DNA of 44,422 nucleotides from Burkholderiales bacterium. Lineage in GTDB: Bacteria; Pseudomonadota; Gammaproteobacteria; Burkholderiales; Casimicrobiaceae. A program made the translations under genes and the position numbers. Shown here piece after piece: positions 1 through 7,474 of this stretch; positions within the stretch are counted from its first letter, which is position 1; each line of letters opens with the position of its first letter. The notes under the pieces are model-generated. The model saw only the letters and a program-made list of their open reading frames with translations, searched no databases and was not told the DNA's origin. The stretch covers positions 1-44,422 of the forward strand of contig JADLBN010000125.1 of assembly GCA_020847675.1 (NCBI GenBank), given 5' to 3'.

Positions 1-1309
1 CCCCCCCCCCCCGACTCCGACCCCGAATTTCCACCGGGCTCGCGACCCCGCGGCCGCGCACCCTGCGACGGCCGGAACCGGAACCGCCGGCCTGCGCCAG
101 CCTTGAAGCGAGCGCCTCCAGCGACGCGAGGTTGTGGACCGGCAGGAAGTCGTCGACCCAGGGCAGCATCGCCCGGATGCCGGCGGGCCGAGCCTCGAAG
201 TCGGCGTAGCGCAACAGGGGGTTGAGCCAGACGAGCCTTCGGCACGACTTGGACAGCCGCTCCATCTCGGCGCCCAACCCCGCTCCCGCCTCGGCGTCGA
301 GCCCGTCGCTGATGATGAGCACCACGGCGTTCTGGCCGAGGAGCCGGCGCGACCAGCGCCGGTTGAACTCGGCGAGCGAGGCCCCGATGCGGGTTCCGCC
401 GGCCCAGTCCGCGACCGAACCGGCCACCCGCTGGAGCGCGACGTCCACGTCGCGGTGCTTGAGATGCCGCGTGACGTTGGTGAGGCGGGTGCCGAACAGC
501 AGCACGTGCACGCGGTGGCGATCGTTGGTGACGGCGTGCAGGAAGTGCAGCATCATCCGCGTGTAGCGGTCCATCGAGCCCGAGATGTCGCACAGCACGA
601 CGAGCGGCGGCGTCGCGCGCCTGTGCGCACGGAAAGCGAGGGGCGCCGAAGGTCCCGCCGCCCCGGCCATGCCCCGCATCGTCGCGCGCAGGTCGACGCG
701 CTGTCCGCGGTCGTCGCGGCGCAGGCGCCGCATCCTGATCTGCGGCAGCGGCAGCCTGAGCTTCGCGATCATCCGCTTGACTTCGGCGAGTTCGCCGGCG
801 GACATGGTCGCGAAGTCGTGCGTCTGCAGCACCTCGCGCGGCGAGAACGTGAACGCGGCGTCGAGCGTGACCTCGTCGTCCTCGCCCGACCGGGGATCGG
901 CCGGCGGGGGCGCCATCGCCTCGGCGAGCCGCGACGGGACATCCGGCAGCGCCGGGTCTTCGCCGGTCCTGCCCTGCACCGGCGGCAGCATCCCCGCCGC
1001 CATCTTCTCGAGCAGCTTCGGGTCGCGCCAGAAGAGGTCGAACGCGCGCTCGTAGAGGTCCAGGTGCTCGCGCCGGGAACAGAGCACCGCCGCGAGGGCC
1101 TCGCGAAAATCGGTGCGGTTCGCGAGACCCACCGCCTCGACCGCGGCGAGCGCGTCGAGAGTCTTCGCCGGACCCACCGGAATGCCCGCGCTCCGCAGCA
1201 CGCGCACGAAGTGCAGGACGTTCTCGGCCAGATACCCCTTCGGCGCGAGCGTCGCGAATCCGGAGCGCAACCGGGTGCCGCCGGCGGCCGGATTCGCCGC
1301 TGCGGTCAC
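1..1309 (-). CDS. coxE: CoxE-like VWA-domain protein, 3' end cut off by the window edge
   Basis: This is an accessory protein of the CoxE family, which together with a MoxR-type ATPase (CoxD) is thought to mature the active site of molybdenum hydroxylases of the CO-dehydrogenase type. The frame opens with a GTG at 1309 and stays open to position 1. Reading it by hand gives about 430 residues, with a C-terminal VWA domain whose metal site shows as VVLCDISGSMDRY (DxSxS), followed by GGTRIGASL and by VVLIISDGLD. The N-terminal half (ENVLHFVRVLR, LDLYERAFDLFW) is typical of the family. The start overlaps the stop of the kinase gene by 4 bp (GTGA), so translation is probably coupled. The last codons run into a 12-base C run at the window edge (read as poly-Gly), so the true C-terminus is missing. 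The assignment is firm at family level; membership in this cox cluster rests on context. Confidence 0.85.
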   Translation of the reverse strand, partial: MTAAANPAAGGTRLRSGFATLAPKGYLAENVLHFVRVLRSAGIPVGPAKTLDALAAVEAVGLANRTDFREALAAVLCSRREHLDLYERAFDLFWRDPKLLEKMAAGMLPPVQGRTGEDPALPDVPSRLAEAMAPPPADPRSGEDDEVTLDAAFTFSPREVLQTHDFATMSAGELAEVKRMIAKLRLPLPQIRMRRLRRDDRGQRVDLRATMRGMAGAAGPSAPLAFRAHRRATPPLVVLCDISGSMDRYTRMMLHFLHAVTNDRHRVHVLLFGTRLTNVTRHLKHRDVDVALQRVAGSVADWAGGTRIGASLAEFNRRWSRRLLGQNAVVLIISDGLDAEAGAGLGAEMERLSKSCRRLVWLNPLLRYADFEARPAGIRAMLPWVDDFLPVHNLASLEALASRLAQAGGSGSGRRRVRGRGVASPVEIRGRSRGGG

Positions 1310-3795
1310 GCCGACAGCTTCTTCAGCGCCTCGGCATCGCGCAGCACCGACTTGCGGCGGCTCTCCGGCGCACCGTAGAGCCCGGCGGGCGGGTTGGTGT
1401 CGAGTCGGCCGAGCACGGCCGGGTCGTTGCACGACGGGTCGAACCGGGCGCGCACTTCGCCCACCGACGAGGCACCCGGAACGAGGCACGGCTTCCCGAA
1501 CTTCGCGTTGAGCGGTGCGAGGATGCCCGAGGCGACGAGATCGGGCAGCGGACCGCTGCCGGCGAGTTCGAGTTCGAAGCTGCCGCCGGCGCCGGAGCGC
1601 GGCGCGATCGCGATCACCGCGGGAAGGCCGACGAACTCCGCCGCGAGCCGCGACGAGACGTCGCCCTGCGGCAGCCCCTCGATGACGAGCGTCACGCGCC
1701 GTGTCGTCGCGCTCGCGTGCTGGAGGAAGAAGTCGCGCGAGAACGCATCGGCGACGCCGGCGCCGATCGCCTTCAGCGCCTCCTCCTCGCTCGCCCAGCT
1801 CCCGCTGCCCTTCGGCAGCGCGGTCGCGTGGTAGATCTCCTCGCCGGTCGTGCGATCCACCGCCTTGAGCGTCCACGACGACAGCGCGTACTTGGTGACG
1901 ACGACGCCGGAGGCTTCGAGGCGCACCGACAGGCGCTTCACCGCGGCTTCGCCCGCGATCGACACGTCGGCCGTGCCGTCGTTCACGACGCGGAAGCCGA
2001 ACGAGCGGATCCTCTCGGCGAGCAGGTTCTCCGCCACCGACGAGCGCTGCGGCGGAATGTCGGGGCGCCCGGCGTCGCGCACCGCGATCGCGATCGACAC
2101 GCGCGGATCGCCGTTGGCGCGGATGACGTCGAGCCGCTCGGCGCGGGTCATCTCGTTCAGCGACTTCTGCACCGCCTTGACGTTCACGACGCCGACCGTG
2201 GTCATCGTCGCGACGCCGCTCGCGCCCACCACCGGCTCGCTCTCGCCGACCACCGCGCGGATGAAGTCGCCGCTTCGCGCGACGAGCTTCGCGTTCAGCG
2301 CATCGTAGTTTGCGGCGAGCGACTTGCGCTCGACGAGCAGGCCCAGCGCCTTCTCGACCAGTTGTCCGCGGGCGTCGGCCCGCAGGTCCCCTGCGAGCTT
2401 CGCCGGATCGCCCTTGTAGCGCGGATCGTTCGCGTCGGCGTAGCCGGCAGCGGCGATCAGAAGCGTGCCCGGTTCACCTCCCGCGGCGACGGGTGCCGCG
2501 GGAGCGGAGCCCGCGGAAGCTGCCGGAGCCGGCGAAGCCGCTGCGGCAGCCGGAGCCGTCGCCGCAGGAGCCGTTGCGGCACCCGGCGCCTGTGCCGAAG
2601 CGCCTGCGGCGGCGACCTGGGCGCCCTCGGCGGATACATGGCGCCCGGCCTGGCTCGTCACGCTCTGCATCCACCACCAGAGCCCGGCCGCGATCGCGAG
2701 CGCCGCGATGCCGACGACGATCAGCACGGCGGGAAGCTGCGAGCGCGGACGTGCCGACGTCGCGGTCGAGGTCGACGCCGACGATGCTGCGTAGGCCGGC
2801 TTTGGCGGCGGCGAAGCGGCCGGTGCCGCAGCCGCCGGCGCCGTAGCCGCCGGTGCCGGAGCGCTCGCAGCCGGAGCCACCGCCGGCCGGACGAGCGTCG
2901 ATGCAACCACCGTCGCGTCGCCGTCGTAGCCGGTCGAAGCGGTGGCACGCTCCGCCGCGCCGCGCGAAGGTGCAGGCATCGCGAGCGTTCGCAGCGCCTT
3001 CGCGAACTCCGCGGCGGAGGCATAGCGCTCCTCCGGCTTCTTCGCGAGCGCCTTGCGCAGGATCTCGTCCATCAGGTCGGGCAACTGGACGTTGAGCGTC
3101 GACGGCGGCAGAGGGTCCTCCTTCAGGACCTTCTGCATCGTGGTCGTCGACTGCGCGCCGCCGAACGGACGCTCGCCGGTGACGAACTGGTAGAGGACGA
3201 CACCGGTCGAGAACACGTCGGTGCGCGCGTCCACAGGCAGGCCCAGCACCTGCTCGGGCGACATCGACGAGGGCGTGCCCATCACCGTCCCCGCCTGCGT
3301 GAGCGAGGACGATTCGAGGTGCGCGATGCCGAAGTCGGCCACCTTGACCGAACCGTCGTCCTTGACGAACACGTTCGCCGGCTTGATGTCGCGGTGGATC
3401 ACGCCGTGCTCGTGCGAATACTGGAGCGCGTCGAGGATCTGCGCGGTCAGGCGGACCGCGTCGGCGGTCGAGAATCGCTCGCCCGCGTCGAATCGGGACT
3501 TGAGGTCGCGGCCCTCGACGAACTCCATCGCGATGAACGAGGTGCCTCCGTCCTCGCCGAAGTCGAAGATCGAGACGATGTTCGGATGATGCAGCCGGCC
3601 GGCGGCCTCGGCCTCGCGCCGGAATCGGGCGACGATCGAGGCGGCTTCGGCCGGCTCGAGGCGATCCGCACGGATCGTCTTGAGCGCCACGACGCGCTTG
3701 ATCATCGGGTCGTAGGCCTCGTAGACGACGCCCATCGCCCCGCGTCCGAGTTCGCGCCGCAGTTCGTAGCGGCCGAGTTGATCCTTCTCCGACAT
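1306..3795 (-). CDS. Transmembrane Ser/Thr protein kinase with a FlgT/LPP20-like periplasmic region
   Basis: 829 residues. A complete Hanks-type kinase domain fills about 9-272: glycine loop GRGAMG (18-23), catalytic Lys39, Glu61, HRDIKPANV (134-142), DFG (154-156) and SPE (179-181). The usual GTPxYM before the APE motif reads GTPSSM. An Ala/Pro-rich linker (about 273-350) leads to one membrane helix (about 354-376), then a second Ala/Pro linker (about 390-440). The periplasmic part (about 445-829) begins with an LPP20/FlgT-N-like pattern (ADARGQLVEKALGLLVE, then LVARSGDFIRAVV). It continues with a second alpha/beta unit at about 585-700 that resembles the neighbouring 230-residue protein. 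The kinase motifs are clear; the FlgT comparison is made by eye. The gene lies downstream of the CsgG-like gene, separated by a repeat array, and its stop overlaps the coxE start. It probably couples an envelope signal to cytoplasmic phosphorylation; the substrate is unknown. Confidence 0.9.
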   Translation of the reverse strand: MSEKDQLGRYELRRELGRGAMGVVYEAYDPMIKRVVALKTIRADRLEPAEAASIVARFRREAEAAGRLHHPNIVSIFDFGEDGGTSFIAMEFVEGRDLKSRFDAGERFSTADAVRLTAQILDALQYSHEHGVIHRDIKPANVFVKDDGSVKVADFGIAHLESSSLTQAGTVMGTPSSMSPEQVLGLPVDARTDVFSTGVVLYQFVTGERPFGGAQSTTTMQKVLKEDPLPPSTLNVQLPDLMDEILRKALAKKPEERYASAAEFAKALRTLAMPAPSRGAAERATASTGYDGDATVVASTLVRPAVAPAASAPAPAATAPAAAAPAASPPPKPAYAASSASTSTATSARPRSQLPAVLIVVGIAALAIAAGLWWWMQSVTSQAGRHVSAEGAQVAAAGASAQAPGAATAPAATAPAAAAASPAPAASAGSAPAAPVAAGGEPGTLLIAAAGYADANDPRYKGDPAKLAGDLRADARGQLVEKALGLLVERKSLAANYDALNAKLVARSGDFIRAVVGESEPVVGASGVATMTTVGVVNVKAVQKSLNEMTRAERLDVIRANGDPRVSIAIAVRDAGRPDIPPQRSSVAENLLAERIRSFGFRVVNDGTADVSIAGEAAVKRLSVRLEASGVVVTKYALSSWTLKAVDRTTGEEIYHATALPKGSGSWASEEEALKAIGAGVADAFSRDFFLQHASATTRRVTLVIEGLPQGDVSSRLAAEFVGLPAVIAIAPRSGAGGSFELELAGSGPLPDLVASGILAPLNAKFGKPCLVPGASSVGEVRARFDPSCNDPAVLGRLDTNPPAGLYGAPESRRKSVLRDAEALKKLSA

Positions 3796-3824
3796 CCGGC
3801 TCTCTCGGGTTGTTGAAAAGCGGT

Positions 3825-3964
3825 GGTGGGCGATGGGCGATGGGAGAACGCGCCGCGCCGGCGCAGGGTTTTCGCCTATCGCCGATCTCCTATCCGGGGG
3901 TTATGGGCTACAGGCCATGGGCGACAGGAAACGTACGCCCTCCCATCGCCTATCGCCCATCACC
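3825..3964. repeat. Palindromic array of degenerate 7-bp units
   Basis: The 170-bp gap between the CsgG-like gene and the kinase gene is filled by units resembling GGGCGAT or its complement. An outer arm at 3825-3846 (units like GGGCGATGGGCGATGGGAG) is nearly the reverse complement of the arm at 3940-3964. An inner pair, about 3872-3894 (CGCCTATCGCCGATC) and 3897-3927 (GGGCTACAGGCCATGGGCG), forms a second, looser inverted repeat. The transcript would fold into a long nested hairpin between two genes of one operon. It could reduce read-through into the kinase gene or stabilise the upstream message. Similar heptamer tracts occur between genes of other GC-rich proteobacteria, but I cannot name a family. 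Confidence 0.75.
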
Positions 3965-3965
3965 G

Positions 3966-4796
3966 CTACTTGTACTTGGTATCAATATCCCACACCGCCT
4001 TCTGCACCAGCCGCTGCACCATCGTGTCGAGTCCGACGCCGCCCTTCTGGCCCTGCGAGACGCCCAGCACCGAGGTCGACGTGGCACCGATCTCCATCTT
4101 CTCCTCGGTGTAGCCGGTCGCCACCTGCTCGGTGGTCTCGGCATTGATGATCTTGTAGCGCATGCCGACGATCCACACGCTCGTCGCCTCGTTGGTCTGC
4201 ACCGAACCGATCGCCTGGCCGCCGACGGCGCCGGCGCGCCAGCCGCCCCAGGAACCACTGAACGCACCCAGCGTCGAGGCGATGTTGCCGATCGCGCGGC
4301 CGTCGAAGCCCTCCTGCGCCTGCGCGATCTGCTCGGTCTTCAGGATGTCGAACTTGACCACGTACTTGGTGGTCTTGAGCTTGCCGATGCGAAGCATCTT
4401 GCGCGCCTGGTCGGGATCGCCCAGGTTGTAGGCGAGTTCGAACTCGCGCAGCGCGGAGCCCAGGTTGCTGCGCTCGAGCACCTGGAAATTGGCGTTCGAC
4501 AGCTCGACCTCGCCGAAATCGGCGATGTTGTTGGCGGTGACCTTCTGCAGGAAGTTGGCGTTGTTGCTCTTGATCTCGCCGGGGATCACCACCACGGCCG
4601 GTCCCTTCTTGCCCCGGTTCGGGTAGTCGATCGACTGGTAGAGCGCCTGGTCCGCGGACTGGTTGGCCTTCTGCGAGGTCGAACCGCCCGCCGTCGGCGA
4701 GGGATTGCCGAACGTCGGCTGAGCGAACGCGAGAGGAGCGGCGAGCGCGAACGCCGCGCCGGTCGCGAGGATGGCCTGGAGCCTCGGGGTTGTCAT
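3966..4796 (-). CDS. CsgG-family periplasmic/outer-membrane protein without a lipobox
   Basis: 276 residues. An N-terminal signal peptide with a likely cut after AFA (residues 23-25) is followed by a CsgG-type fold: a conserved FQVLERSNLGSALRE segment (104-118), KTTKYVVKFDILKTEQ (141-156), a glycine-rich stretch (about 165-195) and a C-terminal helix VQRLVQKAVWDI. In E. coli CsgG is the lipoprotein pore that exports curli subunits. This homologue has no cysteine at all, so it cannot be lipid-anchored in the same way and may be a soluble or otherwise anchored relative. A strong AAGGAG ribosome site precedes the ATG. It sits 30 bp after the 230-residue periplasmic protein gene and before the kinase gene. 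No curli subunit genes (csgA, csgB) are nearby, so a curli role is unlikely; an envelope sensing or export role with the kinase is inferred. Confidence 0.82.
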   Translation of the reverse strand: MTTPRLQAILATGAAFALAAPLAFAQPTFGNPSPTAGGSTSQKANQSADQALYQSIDYPNRGKKGPAVVVIPGEIKSNNANFLQKVTANNIADFGEVELSNANFQVLERSNLGSALREFELAYNLGDPDQARKMLRIGKLKTTKYVVKFDILKTEQIAQAQEGFDGRAIGNIASTLGAFSGSWGGWRAGAVGGQAIGSVQTNEATSVWIVGMRYKIINAETTEQVATGYTEEKMEIGATSTSVLGVSQGQKGGVGLDTMVQRLVQKAVWDIDTKYK

Positions 4797-4826
4797 CGGT
4801 CGGTCTCCTTCGGGGGAGTCGTCGGA

Positions 4827-5519
4827 TCAGGGTTTCCGGGGGGCGGCCTTCGCCGGCGCGCCGAGGCCCGCCTTGCGGCAGTAGTCGGCGTAGAGTTGCG
4901 CGACGATCTCGTCGGCCTGCTCGTTGACCAGTGTCAACGCCATGCGAGCAACATCCGCGCCCGCGTAGGACGCCGAGTGCGCCTCGGCGTGGGAGACCGG
5001 CCGGCCGTCGCTGCCGTTGAGCGTGAAGTCCATGTTCACCGAGACCTGGTTCACCCGCATCATCAGGTTCCCGGACGCCTGCGAGGTAACGTGCCCGCGC
5101 AGCACGAAGCTCGCGCCGAGGCGCTTTGCGGCGTTGAGGGCGGCGTCGGGGTCGTTGCGCATCGTCGCCTCGATCTCGGCCTGGGCGATCTGGCGCCGGA
5201 TCTCCTCCGGCGTGTAGGTCCGCAGCCCCACTTCCCGCAGGCGCCGGTTGATCGCTTCGTAGACCGGCCCGTGGTTCTGCTGGTGCCAGTAGGCCCAGCC
5301 GTTGCTGCGCTCCTCGCCGATCACCACCATGATCTTCTTGTTCTTGAGGTCCGCCCGGCAGGGCGTCGACAACTGGACCGCCATGCGGTCGGCGCGAGCC
5401 TCGCCCGCCGCCTTGTCCTCGTTGTCGGCCTGGTCGAACTTGAACCCCTGCGCGGGGGCGAAGGCAGGGATGAGCGAAAGCGCCAGGGCCGCCGCCGTCA
5501 GCAAGGGTGGGAAGCGCAT
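4827..5519 (-). CDS. Exported protein of unknown function, FlgT/LPP20-like features
   Basis: 230 residues from the ATG at 5519; this start is chosen because it begins a clear signal peptide (MRFPPLLTAAALALSLIPAFAPAQ), although the frame stays open further upstream. The mature part has an alpha/beta pattern: a strand KKIMVVIGEE, a helix YEAINRRLREVGLR (88-100), a strand-rich block with RGHVTSQASG, and a helix of repeated alanines ending at QLYADYC. Two cysteines (54 and 214) could pair in the periplasm. By eye the same order of elements is present in residues 585-700 of the kinase encoded two genes downstream. I do not recognise a named family with certainty; it looks like the small partners found with CsgG-type proteins. 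The 116-bp gap to coxD upstream contains a weak promoter candidate. Confidence 0.75.
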   Translation of the reverse strand: MRFPPLLTAAALALSLIPAFAPAQGFKFDQADNEDKAAGEARADRMAVQLSTPCRADLKNKKIMVVIGEERSNGWAYWHQQNHGPVYEAINRRLREVGLRTYTPEEIRRQIAQAEIEATMRNDPDAALNAAKRLGASFVLRGHVTSQASGNLMMRVNQVSVNMDFTLNGSDGRPVSHAEAHSASYAGADVARMALTLVNEQADEIVAQLYADYCRKAGLGAPAKAAPRKP

Positions 5520-5553
5520 GGGATGGGTGTCGCGGGAAGGCGGACAACCGGGA

Positions 5554-5582
5554 AGGCTAGCGCATTGCCGCGCGGGAATCCA
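5554..5582 (-). promoter_or_regulatory. Weak candidate promoter for the kinase/CsgG cassette
   Basis: On the minus strand a TGGATT box and a TAGCCT box are separated by exactly 17 bp, 35 bp ahead of the ATG of the exported protein. Both boxes match the sigma-70 consensus only partly. If real, it would let the three-gene cassette and coxE be transcribed apart from the coxSLMD genes. Confidence 0.3.
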
Positions 5583-5635
5583 CACGGCGCGCCGAAAGGC
5601 GAAGATTCGCGTCCGGTGGAAGCGGCCGGACCGGT

Positions 5636-6568
5636 TCAGGCCAGGGAACCGCCCGCCTGCTGCGCCTGCGCGACCAGCCTCGCGGCGACTTCGGGCGTGA
5701 TCGCCCCGACGTCGTCCTGGTACTTGAGCAGCACCCCGATCGTGTCGCCGACGACCGCGGGGTCGAGCGCTATCCGATCGAGCGTCACCAGCGCCTCGGC
5801 CCAGTCGAGCGTTTCGGCGACCCCGGGTGCCTTGAACAGGTCCATCGAGCGGAGCTGCTGCGTGAACGCGACGATCTCGCGCGCAAGCGATTCCGGCGCG
5901 CGCGGGGCCTTGCGCCGCACGATCGCGAGTTCGCGCCCGGTGTCCGGATAGTCGACCCAGTGGTAGAGGCAGCGGCGCTTGATCGCGTCGTGGATCTCGC
6001 GCGTCCGGTTCGAGGTGATCACGACCGCCGGTGGCTCTGCCGCGCGGATCGGGCCAAGTTCGGGGATCGTCACCTGGAACTCGGAAAGCACTTCCAGCAG
6101 GTAGGCTTCGAACGGCTCGTCGGCGCGGTCGAGTTCGTCGATCAGGAGTACCGGCGCCACGCCGTCGTGCGGCGCGAGCGCCTCGAGGATCGGACGGCGC
6201 AGCAGGAATCGGGGCGTGAAGATGTCGTGCGCGAGTTCGTCGCGCTTCACGTGGCCGCCGGCTTCCGCGAGGCGGATCTCGATCATCTGGCGCGGGTAGT
6301 TCCACTCGTACACCGCCGACGCGGTGTCGAGCCCCTCGTAGCACTGGAGCCGGACGAGCCTCCGGCCCTGCGCCGCCGCAAGGACCTTCGCGATCTCGGT
6401 CTTGCCGACGCCGGCTTCCCCTTCGAGGAACAGCGGCCGGCCGAGCTTGAGCGACAGGTAGACCGCGGTCGCGAGACGCCGGTCGGCGACGTAGTCCTGC
6501 GACGCCAGGAGATCGAGCGTCGCATCGACGGTCGCGGGAGGACCCACCGGCAGCAGCGGCGCGTTCAT
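5636..6568 (-). CDS. coxD: MoxR-family AAA+ ATPase, CoxD-like
   Basis: 310 residues. MoxR-type AAA+ ATPase with Walker A GEAGVGKT (50-57), Walker B LLIDELD (141-147), a sensor region VVITSNRTRE (about 182-191) and an arginine cluster IKRRC (about 196-200). In characterised CO-dehydrogenase clusters CoxD acts as a chaperone-type ATPase needed for assembly of the copper/sulfur-modified molybdenum centre, working with CoxE. Here it follows coxM after about 100 bp, and its presumed partner coxE lies more than 4 kb further on, behind the kinase cassette. MoxR ATPases usually pair with a VWA protein; besides CoxE, a BatA-like VWA gene at 11.7-12.7 kb also lacks a neighbouring ATPase, so a shared partner is conceivable. 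Confidence 0.88.
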   Translation of the reverse strand: MNAPLLPVGPPATVDATLDLLASQDYVADRRLATAVYLSLKLGRPLFLEGEAGVGKTEIAKVLAAAQGRRLVRLQCYEGLDTASAVYEWNYPRQMIEIRLAEAGGHVKRDELAHDIFTPRFLLRRPILEALAPHDGVAPVLLIDELDRADEPFEAYLLEVLSEFQVTIPELGPIRAAEPPAVVITSNRTREIHDAIKRRCLYHWVDYPDTGRELAIVRRKAPRAPESLAREIVAFTQQLRSMDLFKAPGVAETLDWAEALVTLDRIALDPAVVGDTIGVLLKYQDDVGAITPEVAARLVAQAQQAGGSLA

Positions 6569-6670
6569 CGCGAAGCCTGCGACGTCATCGAAGCGCGCGA
6601 AGTCGGCCGGCGTCGACCGGCAGCGCGCTCCCTCCGGCGCGAGACGCGCACCCGCCTCCTCGCCGCGCGC

Positions 6671-7462
6671 TCAATGCGTCGCGCCGACCGCCCGCGACGC
6701 CATCACCGACACCAGATGGGCGCGGTAGGCCGCCGTTCCATGCAGGTCGCTGTTGAGGTTCGCGTCGGGCGTCCTGACTGCCTTCGCGGCCGCGGCGCTC
6801 CAGTCCTTCGCGAGGGCGTCCTCGTGCGCCTTGCTGCGGAACACGGACGACGCGGCCCCGGTGACGGCCACGCGCGTGCCCGCCCCGGTCTGCGCGACGA
6901 ACACGCCGACCAGCGCGAAGCGCGAAGCCGGATTCGGGAACTTCGCGTATGCCGCCTTCTTCGGGACCGGGAAGCTCACCGCGGTGATGATCTCGCCCTC
7001 GGCGAGCGCCGTCTCGAACATGCCCTTGAAGAATTCGTCGGCCGCGATCTTCCGCTTGCTCGTGACCACCGTCGCGCCGAGTCCGAGCACCGCGGCCGGC
7101 CAGTCGGCGGCCGGATCGTTGTTCGCGATCGACCCGCCGATCGTGCCCATGTTGCGCACCTGCCGGTCGCCGATCCCTTCCGCGAGCGCCGCCAGCGCGG
7201 GAATCGCGCCCTTGACCGCTTCGGACGACACGACGTCCGCGTGGCGCGTCATCGCGCCGATCACCAGGTGGTCGCCTTCCCGGCGGATACCCTTGAGTTC
7301 CGGGATGCCGGAAAGATCGACGAGGTGGCCGGGCTGCGCGAGCCGGAGTTTCATCGCGGCGACGAGGCTCTGGCCGCCCGCGAGCGCCTTGCCGCCGGTC
7401 CTGGAGAGCGCGGCGGAGGCGTCGGCGACCGACTTGGCGTGATGCAGTTCGAATGCGTACAT
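6671..7462 (-). CDS. coxM: Molybdenum hydroxylase FAD-binding medium subunit (form II cox type)
   Basis: 263 residues, somewhat shorter than the 280-290 common for CoxM. It carries both FAD-contact motifs of the family: AGGQS (28-32) and [17 protein letters not shown] (107-123). In the heterotrimer this subunit passes electrons from the iron-sulfur subunit to the quinone pool or another acceptor. The gene follows coxL after 12 bp, giving the order S-L-M that is usual for form II clusters (form I is M-S-L). No signal peptide is visible, as expected for a cytoplasmic or membrane-associated enzyme. The family is clear; the substrate is open, as for coxL. Confidence 0.92.
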   Translation of the reverse strand: MYAFELHHAKSVADASAALSRTGGKALAGGQSLVAAMKLRLAQPGHLVDLSGIPELKGIRREGDHLVIGAMTRHADVVSSEAVKGAIPALAALAEGIGDRQVRNMGTIGGSIANNDPAADWPAAVLGLGATVVTSKRKIAADEFFKGMFETALAEGEIITAVSFPVPKKAAYAKFPNPASRFALVGVFVAQTGAGTRVAVTGAASSVFRSKAHEDALAKDWSAAAAKAVRTPDANLNSDLHGTAAYRAHLVSVMASRAVGATH

Positions 7463-7474
7463 GGTCGCTCCCGG

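Noticed and set aside
2465-2880. Repeated GCCGGAGCC-type sequence looking like a tandem DNA repeat
   Set aside because: It encodes the Ala/Pro-rich linkers of the kinase on either side of its membrane helix; the repetition follows from the low-complexity protein sequence.
4827-6344. A 505-residue reading of the exported protein starting far upstream
   Set aside because: The upstream part lies antiparallel in frame to coxD sequence in another frame on the same strand; the ATG at 5519 with its signal peptide is the sensible start.
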